Shown: positions 6,855-14,156, numbered from the stretch's first letter. The stretch: DNA of 15,433 nucleotides from Opitutaceae bacterium (GCA_025352845.1 JANXSC010000192.1:1-15433); one strand, 5' to 3'. Program-made: numbers and translations. The notes: generated by a model not told the origin, from the letters alone.

Positions 6855-9017
6855 TTACGGTTCTTCGTCTTGCAGCATCCGCAGCAGCGCCGCCTCGTCG
6901 AGGATCGACACGCCGAACGTGCGCGCCTGCTCAAGCTTCGCGCCGGGGTCCGCGCCCGCGATGACGTAGTGCGTGTTGCGGCTGACGCTCGTGGCGACCT
7001 TGCCACCGGCGGCCACGATTTTCTCCGCGGCCTGCGCGCGCGAGAGCGAGGGCAGCGCGCCAGTGAGCACGAAGACTTTTCCTGCGAGCCGACTGCCGGT
7101 CGCGACGGCCATCGGTGCGGTTGGTCGCACACCAGCCGCGATCAAGCTCGCGATCGTCGCGCGATTCCGCACCTCCAAAAAATACGCGGCGATGGCGCGA
7201 CCGGCCGAATCACTCGCGGCACTCGCCGCGACCGCTTCGCCCGACCCCGCGGCGGCGAGCGCCGCCAGGCTCCCGTAGCGCCGCGCGGCTTCCTTGGCCG
7301 CCACCGCACCCACCTGCGGAATGCCGAGTCCATAAATAAAACGCCACAGCTCCGCGCGCTTGCTCGCCTCGATCGCAGCGAGCAGCCGGTCGGTCGATTT
7401 GCCAACGTCTTTGCCGAGCGTGAGCAAATCGGCGCGTCGCAGTCGGTAGAGATCAGGCGCTTCTTTCACCCAGCCTTTTTCCACGAGCGCCTCGACCATC
7501 GCCGGCCCGAGTCCGTCGATCGCCACGGCCTCGCGCGACGCAAAATGCTCCAGCCGCCGCCGCAGTTGCGCGGGGCAGGCCGCGTTGGGACAGCGCACCG
7601 CCACCTCACCCGCGCGCGACACGACCGCAGTGCGACACACCGGACACGCCTCGGGAAACGCAAACGCCTGCGCCCCGGCCGGCCGCCGCGCCACGTTCAC
7701 GCCGACGACCGCCGGAATGATCTCGCCGGCTTTCTCGACGTAAACGAAATCGCCGACGCGGATGTCGCGCCGGGCGACTTCCTCGCGGTTGTGCAGCGAC
7801 GCGCGCGCCACCGTCGAGCCCGCCAGCTCCACCGGCGCAAACTCCGCCACCGGCGTGAGCACACCGGTGCGGCCGACTTGCACAGCGATGGCGCGGACCT
7901 GCGTCTCGGCGCGCGCCGGCGCAAACTTGTAGGCCATGGCCCAGCGCGGCGCATGCTCGGTCGCGCCGACCTCGCGTTGCAACGCGACCGCGTCGAGCTT
8001 CGCCACCGCGCCATCCGTCGGAAACGCGAAGTCCCCCCGCGCCCGCGCCAGCTCCTGCATTGCGGCCCACAGTTCGCCGACACCGCGCGCCGTCCAGGTG
8101 CGCGCGATTCCCGGCAGGCCCCACCGGCGGATCGACTCGTGCAGCCCACGCTGCGTCGACGGCTGCGCGGTCGCGGGCACGCACGCTCCGATGCCGTAGA
8201 AAACGATCTCGAGGTTGCGCCGCCCGACCTCCGCCGCATCACGCTGGCGAATCGTGCCGGTCGCGAGGTTGCGCGGGTTCGCAAACTTGATCTCCCCTGC
8301 CGCCTCACGCTCGGCGTTGATGCGCTCGAACTCCGTGAACGAAACAAAAATTTCGCCACGCAACTCCATCGTCTCCGGGATCGCGTTCGCCGTGCCGTCT
8401 TCCGCGCTCTCGCGCAACGTGCGCGGCAGCCCGCGCAGCAGGAGCGCGTTGGCCGTGATGTCGTCGCCCTCGACGCCGTTCCCGCGCGTCACGGCGCGCA
8501 CGAGTTTCCCGCGCTCGTAGGTCACACTCACCGCGAAGCCGTCGAACTTCGGCTCAACCGTGTAGGTGAGATCGTCGCGGCCGAGGAGCTTCGCGAGCCG
8601 CGCGTGAAACGCCCGCAGGTCCGCCTCGGAGTAAGTCTTGTCGAGGCTCATCATCCGCTCGCGGTGCCGATACGTTTGAAACAATCCCGAGCGATCGTCG
8701 CCGACTTCCGGGACGGCCGGCGTCGCTTTGGCGATCTCGGGTTGCGCTGCCTCGAGCGCGCGCAGCCGCAGCTTCAGTTGATCGTAATCGTAATCGCTGA
8801 TCTCGGGCGCGGCTTTTTGATGATAGAGTGTGTCGTGATGTGCGACCTCGGCGCGGAGCGCGGCGAGTTGCAGTCGCGCGGCTTCGGGCGCCAGCGCGCG
8901 GAGGTCGGCGGCGGCGGCCGCGGCGGCCAGCGGAACCAGCAGGGCAACAAACAGTGCAAACCGCGCGAATACGCAGACTGCACGCAGGCGAAAGCAAGCG
9001 TTGGGGTGCGAGGGCAT
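6855..9017 (-). CDS. ligA: NAD-dependent DNA ligase LigA with an N-terminal signal-peptide-like segment
   Basis: A 720-residue, full-domain bacterial DNA ligase that seals nicks using NAD+. Domain Ia carries the NAD-binding helix pair (LRAEVAHHDTLYHQ, 54-67; YDYDQL 76-81). The adenylation domain has Lys157 in VEPKFDG, RGE (220-222), NPRNLATGTIRQRD (247-260), TDGAVAKLD (334-342) and YKFAP (363-367). An OB-fold (about 372-440), a four-Cys zinc site (Cys458, 461, 476, 481), helix-hairpin-helix repeats (499-590) and a C-terminal BRCT domain (642-718) complete it. The oddity is residues 1-37: Arg10, Arg12, Arg19, then FALFVALLVPLAAAAAAA, which looks like a signal peptide or anchor. No ATG, GTG or TTG in frame lies between that segment and domain Ia, so it appears to be translated. 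E. coli LigB also has a predicted signal sequence but lacks the zinc and BRCT parts. Confidence 0.93.
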   Translation of the reverse strand: MPSHPNACFRLRAVCVFARFALFVALLVPLAAAAAAADLRALAPEAARLQLAALRAEVAHHDTLYHQKAAPEISDYDYDQLKLRLRALEAAQPEIAKATPAVPEVGDDRSGLFQTYRHRERMMSLDKTYSEADLRAFHARLAKLLGRDDLTYTVEPKFDGFAVSVTYERGKLVRAVTRGNGVEGDDITANALLLRGLPRTLRESAEDGTANAIPETMELRGEIFVSFTEFERINAEREAAGEIKFANPRNLATGTIRQRDAAEVGRRNLEIVFYGIGACVPATAQPSTQRGLHESIRRWGLPGIARTWTARGVGELWAAMQELARARGDFAFPTDGAVAKLDAVALQREVGATEHAPRWAMAYKFAPARAETQVRAIAVQVGRTGVLTPVAEFAPVELAGSTVARASLHNREEVARRDIRVGDFVYVEKAGEIIPAVVGVNVARRPAGAQAFAFPEACPVCRTAVVSRAGEVAVRCPNAACPAQLRRRLEHFASREAVAIDGLGPAMVEALVEKGWVKEAPDLYRLRRADLLTLGKDVGKSTDRLLAAIEASKRAELWRFIYGLGIPQVGAVAAKEAARRYGSLAALAAAGSGEAVAASAASDSAGRAIAAYFLEVRNRATIASLIAAGVRPTAPMAVATGSRLAGKVFVLTGALPSLSRAQAAEKIVAAGGKVATSVSRNTHYVIAGADPGAKLEQARTFGVSILDEAALLRMLQDEEP

Positions 9018-9209
9018 GGCAAGGCAGGGGTGATCCGATCGCGGCCCCGCTCAGGGGTTAACGTGGCCGCGCTGTTTCTGTCCGTCACGCGCCCGCGCGT
9101 GTCAAGGCCGGGCTGGAAAACCGACGCTCCGCCCACGTGACTGTCCGTTGCCGCACCACTCGCGCGAGCGCAGCCCTCGCGGTGTAAATTTCATGACTCT
9201 CAACCCCAC

Positions 9210-9214
9210 GGAGA
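9210..9214 (+). promoter_or_regulatory. Ribosome-binding site deciding the PL11 lyase start
   Basis: GGAGA at 9210-9214 lies eight bases before the ATG at 9223. It favours that start over in-frame ATGs at 9148 and 9193, and the resulting protein begins directly with its signal peptide. Confidence 0.6.
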
Positions 9215-9222
9215 ATTTCCCC

Positions 9223-11196
9223 ATGCCCTTGCTTCGTTCCCTTGTCTCCCGCGCCGGCCTCGTTTGCGCCCTCACGCTCACCGCATCGTCCAGTTTCGCC
9301 GCCGAAAAATTTGACCGCGCGATGATCGCGCTGCGCACGGGCGACACCGCCGTCTATCTCGGCTGGCGACTGCTCGCCGACGATCCGGCGGGGCGCGTGT
9401 TCAACGTCTATCGCTCCACCGCCGGCGGCGCACCCGAAAAACTCAACGCCACGCCGATGGCCGACGGCACCAATTTCACCGACACCGCCGCGAAGCTCGA
9501 CCAGCCCAACGCGTGGTGGATCACCTCCGTCGCCCTCCCGCGCGGCGCGCAGCCGGTCGAGGGCGACATCATGGGCCGCGTCGAACTGCCCGCGAATTCT
9601 CCGGTGCAGTCCTACGTTTCCATCAAGCTGAAGGACCCGAACACCACGTTTCAAAAAATCGCCTTCGCCGATCTCAACGGCGACGGGAAGCTCGACTACA
9701 TCATCAAGCACCCGAGCGCCGGCCTCGATCCGGGCACCGCGGGCTTCAGCCCCGACACCTACAAAATCGAGGCCTACCTCAACGACGGCACCTTCCTCTG
9801 GCGAAAGGATCTCGGCTGGAATATGAACATGGGCATCTGGTGGACGCCGTTTATCGTCGCGGATTTCGACGGCGACGGGAAGGCCGAGGTTGCGCTCAAG
9901 ACCGCGCCCTACGCCGCCACGCGCGAGGAATCGCTCGCGGAAAAATCCGGCCGCGCCCGCGGCTTCGTCGTCACCGGCCCCGAGTATTGCTCCATCCTCG
10001 ACGGCATGACCGGCGAGGAGATCACGCGCACCGACTGGATCGAGCGCGGCAACCAGCTCGACTGGGGCGACGACTCCGGTAATCGCGTCAACCGCAACCA
10101 AATCGGCCTCGCCTCCCTCGACGGCCAAACGCTCAGCCTCCTCGTCTGCCGCGGCACCTACACGCGCATGGTCGTCGACGCCTACAATTTCAAAAATAAG
10201 AAACTCGAAAAACTCTGGCGCTGGGACGGCGACAAGGAGACCCCACAGATTCGCGGCCAGGGCAGCCACACGCTCGTCGCCGCCGATGTCGATGGCGACG
10301 GCCGCGACGAAATCATCCTCGGCTCCGTCGCGCTCAATCCGAACGGCACCGTGCGCTGGAACCTCGGCCTCGGCCATCCCGACATCATGTATGTCGCCGA
10401 CGCGATCCCCACGCGCCCCGGCCTCGAGATCGCTTACGGCTACGAAGTCCCCCTCGGAAAAAACGGGATGTGCCTCGTCGACGCGCGCACCGGCGAAATC
10501 ATCTGGGGCCATCCCTACAAGACCACCCACATCCATGATCAGGGCATGTTCGGCGACTTCATCCCGGACAAACCCGGCATCGAATTCTACGGTGCGGAGC
10601 AGGACGGCACCGGCAAATGGGTTTACTCCGCCGCGACCGGCGAACTCATCACGGAGGAAAATCTCGGCGGCCTCAGCCCCCGCGCGATCTGGTGGGGCGC
10701 CGATTCCACCAAGGCCTACATCCCCGGCCGCAGCTTCGGCGGCGCGTGGGGTGGCGCGCCGGGCGATGGCCGTGGAGGACGCGGAGCTGGCGGCGGTGCG
10801 GGCCGCGGCGCACGCGGCGGCGCTGAAAGTGGCACGGTTGTCTCGCCCGTGGTCGGATTCACGGGCGAGACGCCCGTGCCACCGTCAGCCGTCGCAATTG
10901 CGCCCGGTGGCGAGCGCACCGGCTTCGGCGCCGCCGGCCGGAGCGCGATCATGAAATACGGCACCGGAAAAATCGGCGAGTTCGAGGGCCGCCTCGTCGC
11001 CATCGCCGACATCGTGGGCGACTGGCGCGAAGAAATCATCGTGAGCCTCCCCGGCGAAATCCGCATCTACACGACGACAATTCCGACCACCCGCCGCCGC
11101 GTCTGCCTGCTGCAAGACCCGCTCTACCGCAAAGACGTCGCCCTCCAAACCATGGGCTACCTCTACCCGCCGCAGCTCAGCTATCACTTCCGATAA
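9223..11196 (+). CDS. Secreted rhamnogalacturonan lyase, polysaccharide lyase family 11
   Basis: A 657-residue exported enzyme of the PL11 family (YesW/YesX type), which cleaves the rhamnogalacturonan-I backbone of pectin by beta-elimination. The signal peptide is MPLLRSLVSRAGLVCALTLT... with cleavage near SSFA-AEKF (residue 27). Residues about 30-120 form the N-terminal beta domain (VYLGWRLLADDPAGRVFNVYR). The propeller follows, with calcium-site motifs DLNGDGKLD (150-158), DFDGDGKAE (214-222) and DVDGDGRDE (355-363), plus GIWWTPF, THIHDQGMFGDF (435-446) and the C-terminal CLLQDPLYRKDVA / MGYLYPPQLSYHFR. An insertion at about 505-572 is Gly/Arg/Ala-rich and partly encoded by a palindromic repeat (separate entry). 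It diverges from ligA across about 205 bp holding no other gene; I found no convincing promoter there. A frameshifted paralogue tail lies at 13.24 kb. Confidence 0.95.
   Translation: MPLLRSLVSRAGLVCALTLTASSSFAAEKFDRAMIALRTGDTAVYLGWRLLADDPAGRVFNVYRSTAGGAPEKLNATPMADGTNFTDTAAKLDQPNAWWITSVALPRGAQPVEGDIMGRVELPANSPVQSYVSIKLKDPNTTFQKIAFADLNGDGKLDYIIKHPSAGLDPGTAGFSPDTYKIEAYLNDGTFLWRKDLGWNMNMGIWWTPFIVADFDGDGKAEVALKTAPYAATREESLAEKSGRARGFVVTGPEYCSILDGMTGEEITRTDWIERGNQLDWGDDSGNRVNRNQIGLASLDGQTLSLLVCRGTYTRMVVDAYNFKNKKLEKLWRWDGDKETPQIRGQGSHTLVAADVDGDGRDEIILGSVALNPNGTVRWNLGLGHPDIMYVADAIPTRPGLEIAYGYEVPLGKNGMCLVDARTGEIIWGHPYKTTHIHDQGMFGDFIPDKPGIEFYGAEQDGTGKWVYSAATGELITEENLGGLSPRAIWWGADSTKAYIPGRSFGGAWGGAPGDGRGGRGAGGGAGRGARGGAESGTVVSPVVGFTGETPVPPSAVAIAPGGERTGFGAAGRSAIMKYGTGKIGEFEGRLVAIADIVGDWREEIIVSLPGEIRIYTTTIPTTRRRVCLLQDPLYRKDVALQTMGYLYPPQLSYHFR
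10829..10882 (+). repeat. Palindromic repeat inserted in frame within the PL11 lyase gene
   Basis: A 23-bp arm at 10829-10851 (GTGGCACGG...CTCGCCCGTG) and its inverted copy at 10860-10882 match at 21 of 23 bases around an 8-base loop. The element is 54 bp, a multiple of three, and is translated as residues 536-554 (SGTVVSPVVGFTGETPVPP). This GGCACGGGCG-TCTCGCCCG type of palindrome is, to my knowledge, common between genes in Verrucomicrobiota; finding it inside an open frame is unusual. Confidence 0.8.
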
Positions 11197-11212
11197 ACGC
11201 GCGGCGCGTCCC

Positions 11213-11240
11213 TTGACGTTTCAGTCGCGCCGATTTTACT
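11213..11240 (+). promoter_or_regulatory. Candidate sigma-70-type promoter for the TPR gene
   Basis: TTGACG (11213-11218, five of six to consensus) and TTTACT (11235-11240, four of six) are separated by 16 bp. The pair lies just after the PL11 stop codon and would give the TPR gene its own transcript with a leader of roughly 110 bases. Found by eye only. Confidence 0.35.
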
Positions 11241-11347
11241 CGTGGCGCGTGACGGTGCCGCCGGGCCAACCGTCGCTTTCCGATTCAGCTGGCTGGTGCA
11301 CGTCCCGGCGGAACGGAGCTACCTGCCAGCCGACAAACGTTCAACCC

Positions 11348-11353
11348 AAGGAG
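11348..11353 (+). promoter_or_regulatory. Strong ribosome-binding site of the TPR gene
   Basis: AAGGAG seven bases before the ATG at 11361. This is the only near-perfect Shine-Dalgarno site I found in the window; most other starts have weak or no match. Confidence 0.75.
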
Positions 11354-11360
11354 TGTTACC

Positions 11361-13022
11361 ATGAAATCCACCCGCCCTCTCTTCGCCGCGTCCATCCTCG
11401 GCGCGATCCTGCTGCCAACCCAAAGTCTCGCCGACCATCGTCCCGGCGAAAAGTTGGGCACCATCAACTTCGCGGTCAGCGGCCAGCCCGAAGCGCAGGA
11501 GCACGTCGTCCGCGGCGTGAAGCTTGTGCACCACATGATGTATACCGAGGCCGACCGCGAATTCGCCCAGGCCGCGACCATCGACCCCGCCTGTGCGCTC
11601 GCCTTCTGGGGCCGGGCGATGGCGATCATTCATCCGCTCTGGCCCGATGCGCCGACCGACACCGAGCGGCAGCAAGGCGCAGAGCATATTCGCCGCGGGC
11701 TCGCCTGTCCGCCCGCGACGCCGCGGGAGCGGGCCTATCTCGAAACGCTCGACCGGTATTTCGGCCCGGCGGCGGCGGGCGATCATGTCTCCGGGCTCAA
11801 AGCCCTCGACGGCGCGTGGGCCGCGCTGGCCGAGCGCTATCCGGATGATTCCGACGCCCTCGCGTTCAGCGCGCTTTATCACCTCGCGCCCGCCCGCTTC
11901 GTCGCGAAGGACAAGTCGCACCGTCTCCAACTCGAAGCGGCCGCTGCGCTGCAAAAAGTGCAGGCGAAAATCCCGGACCATCCCGGCGCGCAACACTACA
12001 AGATCCACGCCTACGATTTCCCGCTGCTGGCGGACCGCGCGCTCGAGGTATGCGACAGTTACAGCGGCATCGCCCCCGCCGTGCCTCACGCGCTCCACAT
12101 GCCCACGCACATCTTCACCCGCCGCGGCCTGTGGGAGAAATCGATCGACTTCAACCTGCGTTCGGCCGAGGCGGCGCGGAAACTGAGCGAAGCCGACGGA
12201 GTTACCAACAGCCACCAGCCCCATGCGCTCGACTACCTGGCGTATGCGTATCTGCAACGCGGCCAGTATCGCGAGGCGGACGCGATTCGGCGTCGGGTGC
12301 TCTCGCTGCAGCCGCCGTATTCCGCCGCAGGGCCCACGGCGATCGCGTTCGCCTTCGCCGCCATTCCGGCGCGCTATGCGCTGGAGAGACAGGCTTGGAG
12401 CGAAGCGGCGGAACTCCCGCTCCATCAGCCCGCCGCGTTTGCCTGGGGCAATACCTATCTCAATTGCGACTCGATCGGTCATTTCGCACGGGCGATCGGT
12501 GCGGCACGCAGCGGCAAGCTCGCCGCCGCCCGCACCGAGATCGCCAAGCTCGAAGGCGTCCATCGTGAACTCGCTGCGGGCGTCCGCGCGTCTTATTGGA
12601 CCTCGCAGGCGGAGACACAGCTCCTCGCCGCGCGCGCGTGGGTGCAGCTGGCGGAGAAAAACCCGGACGAGGCAATCGCGTTGATGCGCCGCGCGACCCA
12701 GCTTGAATCCACGACGGACAAAGAAGCCGTCACGCCGGGCGAAGTGCTGCCCGCCGGCGATTTGTTGGGGGACATGCTGCTCGAAGTGGGACAACCCGCG
12801 GAGGCGCTCGTGGCGTTTGAAGCCGTGCTCGCCGCGAGCCCAAACCGGCTCAACACGCTGTATGGTGCCGGCCTCGCCGCCGAGCGGACGGGCGACCCGG
12901 CGAAAGCGGCTCAATATTACGGGCAACTCGCGCAGGTCGCTGCCGCGGCCGACACCGGCCTCAGCCGGGTCGAATACGCGCGCAGCTTCCTCGCGAAAAG
13001 CCGCGCGATCCGATCCGAATAG
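11361..13022 (+). CDS. Secreted tetratricopeptide-repeat protein
   Basis: A 553-residue protein, probably periplasmic. A signal peptide covers residues 1-24 (MKSTRPLFAASILGAILLP then TQSLA, cleaved before DHRPGEK). The body is all-helical with TPR-like pairs: HHMMYTEADREFAQAATIDP with CALAFWGRAMA near the N-terminus, LWEKSIDFNLRSAEAARKL, LDYLAYAYLQRGQYREADAI, and two good repeats at the C-terminus (AGDLLGDMLLEVGQPAEALV, then LYGAGLAAERTGDPAKAAQ). A conserved-looking His cluster, AVPHALHMPTHIFTRRGLW, sits in the middle and recalls a family of exported TPR proteins of unknown function; whether it binds metal or only packs the fold is not known. The strong ribosome-binding site suggests good expression. 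It follows the PL11 gene by 164 bp on the same strand and ends 19 bp from the convergent amidohydrolase relic. Confidence 0.85.
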   Translation: MKSTRPLFAASILGAILLPTQSLADHRPGEKLGTINFAVSGQPEAQEHVVRGVKLVHHMMYTEADREFAQAATIDPACALAFWGRAMAIIHPLWPDAPTDTERQQGAEHIRRGLACPPATPRERAYLETLDRYFGPAAAGDHVSGLKALDGAWAALAERYPDDSDALAFSALYHLAPARFVAKDKSHRLQLEAAAALQKVQAKIPDHPGAQHYKIHAYDFPLLADRALEVCDSYSGIAPAVPHALHMPTHIFTRRGLWEKSIDFNLRSAEAARKLSEADGVTNSHQPHALDYLAYAYLQRGQYREADAIRRRVLSLQPPYSAAGPTAIAFAFAAIPARYALERQAWSEAAELPLHQPAAFAWGNTYLNCDSIGHFARAIGAARSGKLAAARTEIAKLEGVHRELAAGVRASYWTSQAETQLLAARAWVQLAEKNPDEAIALMRRATQLESTTDKEAVTPGEVLPAGDLLGDMLLEVGQPAEALVAFEAVLAASPNRLNTLYGAGLAAERTGDPAKAAQYYGQLAQVAAAADTGLSRVEYARSFLAKSRAIRSE

Positions 13023-13041
13023 GCAAAAGCGGCGATAGATT

Positions 13042-13248
13042 CTACCGCCCGAAAACCTTCCGCCCCTCCACCCACGTCTCCAGCACGCGCGTGTCTTTCA
13101 CGTCGTCCACCGGGCAGGTGAGGAGGTCGCGGTCGAGCACGATGAAGTCGGCGCGTTTTCCTTTTTCGAGAGAACCGATTTCTTTTTCCCAGAACATCAG
13201 GTGGGCGTTGTTGCGCGTGTAGAACTCGATCGCCTGGCGACGCGTGAG
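13042..13248 (-). pseudogene. Truncated YtcJ-like amidohydrolase, C-terminal tail only
   Basis: Translating the minus strand to the TAG at 13042-13044 gives LTRRQAIEFYTRNNAHLMFW, EKEIGSLEKGKRADFIVLD and RDLLTCPVDDVKDTRVLETW, ending VEGRKVFGR. This is the standard last about 68 residues of amidohydrolase family 3 (YtcJ-like) enzymes, with the conserved IGSLE.GK.ADF..LD motif. Homology stops abruptly at the LT pair (13243-13248), where sequence matching the PL11 lyase begins on the other strand. The tail itself has no stop or frameshift, so truncation may be fairly recent. Full-length relatives exceed 500 residues, so nearly 90% is missing. Not expected to be functional. Confidence 0.85.
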
Positions 13249-13340
13249 CCTGCTGCAAGACCCGCTCTACGGTAAAAGACGTCGCTCTCCAAACCATGGG
13301 CTACCTCTACCCGCCACAACTGCGCTACCATTTCAGGTGA
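13238..13340 (+). pseudogene. Remnant 3' end of a second PL11 rhamnogalacturonan lyase, frameshifted
   Basis: The plus strand reads RRVSLLQDPLYGK, then after one extra A in an AAAA run (about 13272-13275) continues in another frame as DVALQTMGYLYPPQLRYHFR and TGA at 13338-13340. This matches the last about 33 residues of the intact lyase ending at 11196. By hand count the DNA is about 85% identical, and most differences are silent (CCG/CCA, CAG/CAA, TAT/TAC, CAC/CAT, CGA/AGG). That pattern fits a separate paralogue kept under selection and later destroyed, not a fresh copy of the neighbour. Confidence 0.85.
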
Positions 13341-13373
13341 GCAGCAGGGCGGGCGAGCCGCCTCCGTAAAGAT

Positions 13374-13616
13374 TCACGCCGCGCTTGTTCGCGCCCGCCG
13401 CGCTCGGCCATTCACCGGCGCGGCGGACTCGATCAGCAACGTGCTCAAGTGGCGCGGTCTATTCTGCGCATCGGCGACAATCACGTAATTCCCGCGCGGG
13501 GCGATGAGCATGAAATCGGGGTGTGGCACGCGATGTCTCGCTCCACTCGCCATCCGAATCTCGTAAGGTTGAAACGGCACGGCGTTGTTCAATTCACGAA
13601 TAGACTCGATGATCAT
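13374..13616 (-). CDS. Small conserved protein of unknown function
   Basis: An 80-residue protein beginning MIIESIRELNNAVPFQPYEI and continuing RMASGARHRVPHPDFMLIAP, then RGNYVIVADAQNRPRHLSTL. It resembles a family of short uncharacterised proteins with the pattern 'I.ELL...PF.PF.I.M..G....V.HPDF....P.G..V.V', which I recall from Verrucomicrobiota and Planctomycetota. The fold is probably a small beta-rich domain. The last 13 residues (NGRARRARTSAA) are basic, low in complexity, and may be poorly conserved. It is divergent from the PIN-domain gene across 90 bp. No function can be given; no Shine-Dalgarno site is visible. Confidence 0.65.
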   Translation of the reverse strand: MIIESIRELNNAVPFQPYEIRMASGARHRVPHPDFMLIAPRGNYVIVADAQNRPRHLSTLLIESAAPVNGRARRARTSAA

Positions 13617-13706
13617 ACGCGCAACGTAGCCGGCGGCGCGGGGCGTTCAAGTCGGATTCTCACCGTTGCCGATGAACGCTCAATACGCTGCCGGGCGCGA
13701 CGAACA

Positions 13707-14153
13707 ATGATCTTCTGTGACACCTCGACGGCGGCGAAGCTCTATGTGTCGGAGGCGCAGTCCACAGCCGTGCGGAACGTGCTCGAGGCCGAGGATGCTG
13801 TCTGCGTCTCGGCGTTGGTCTCGGAGTTGTTCCGCGTCGAGCTCACGGCGATTTTTCACCGACGCCTCAGCGTGGGAAAGTGGTCGCCCGCGGATTTCCG
13901 CGCGGCCGTCCGCCAGTTTTCGCACGACGACATCGCCGGCTTCTGGACGTGGCTACCGCTTGATCGCGCGATCGTAGAGGGTGCGGCGCGCACGTTCATG
14001 ACTCTGCCCTCGACCGTTTTTCTTCGTTCCTCGGACTGCCTCCACTTGGTCACCGCCCTTCACCACAAATTCTCGGAGGTCCATACCCACGACATCCATC
14101 AGGTCGCCGCCGCCGCGGTGCTCGGCCTCAAGCCGATCGCGATCAACCCATGA
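13707..14153 (+). CDS. PIN-domain protein, VapC-like ribonuclease toxin
   Basis: A 148-residue PIN domain. The acidic catalytic residues are visible: Asp5 in MIFCDTSTAAKLYV, Glu40 in ALVSELFRVEL, Asp110 in LRSSDCLHLVTAL and Asp129 in the terminal THDIHQVAAAAVLGL. PIN toxins of VapBC systems are magnesium-dependent RNases that cut tRNA or rRNA. The ATG at 13707 was chosen because the PIN fold starts at its first strand; the open frame upstream has no domain character. No VapB-like antitoxin precedes it: the 90 bp upstream is too short, and the gene beyond is divergent and not AbrB- or RHH-like. It may be an orphan, a degraded pair, or a non-toxin PIN RNase. A stem-loop with a T-run follows the stop. 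Confidence 0.85.
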   Translation: MIFCDTSTAAKLYVSEAQSTAVRNVLEAEDAVCVSALVSELFRVELTAIFHRRLSVGKWSPADFRAAVRQFSHDDIAGFWTWLPLDRAIVEGAARTFMTLPSTVFLRSSDCLHLVTALHHKFSEVHTHDIHQVAAAAVLGLKPIAINP

Positions 14154-14156
14154 TCG

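Noticed and set aside
6870..9140. Open frame of 756 codons on the plus strand, longer than the ligase it opposes
   Set aside because: It is antisense to ligA, rich in Arg and His with no domain or signal, and is explained by high GC at third positions of the real gene.
9018..9222. Divergent promoter region between ligA and the PL11 lyase
   Set aside because: The spacer must hold promoters for one or both genes, but I could not find a convincing -35/-10 pair; CTCGCGCGAG near 9166-9176 is a short palindrome of low information.
9085..10536. Open frame of 483 codons antisense to the PL11 lyase
   Set aside because: Composition is dominated by Gly, Ala, Val, Asp and Glu mirrored from the lyase codons; no recognisable motif.
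11319..12926. Open frame of 535 codons antisense to the TPR gene
   Set aside because: Shadow of the TPR gene in GC-rich DNA; the TPR gene has a signal peptide and a strong ribosome-binding site.
13029..13048. Possible terminator between the TPR gene and the amidohydrolase relic
   Set aside because: GCGG/CCGC with TAGA/TCTA can pair, but the loop would be one base unless the inner pairs open, and only a TTTT follows on the minus strand; too weak to list.
13348..13362. Small hairpin GGCGG-GCGAG-CCGCC downstream of the PL11 remnant
   Set aside because: Only five paired bases with no T-run; in DNA this GC-rich such hairpins are expected by chance, though it may belong to another repeat family.
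13449..13706. Longer start for the PIN-domain gene at 13449
   Set aside because: The added 86 residues run antisense through the small conserved gene and have no domain character.
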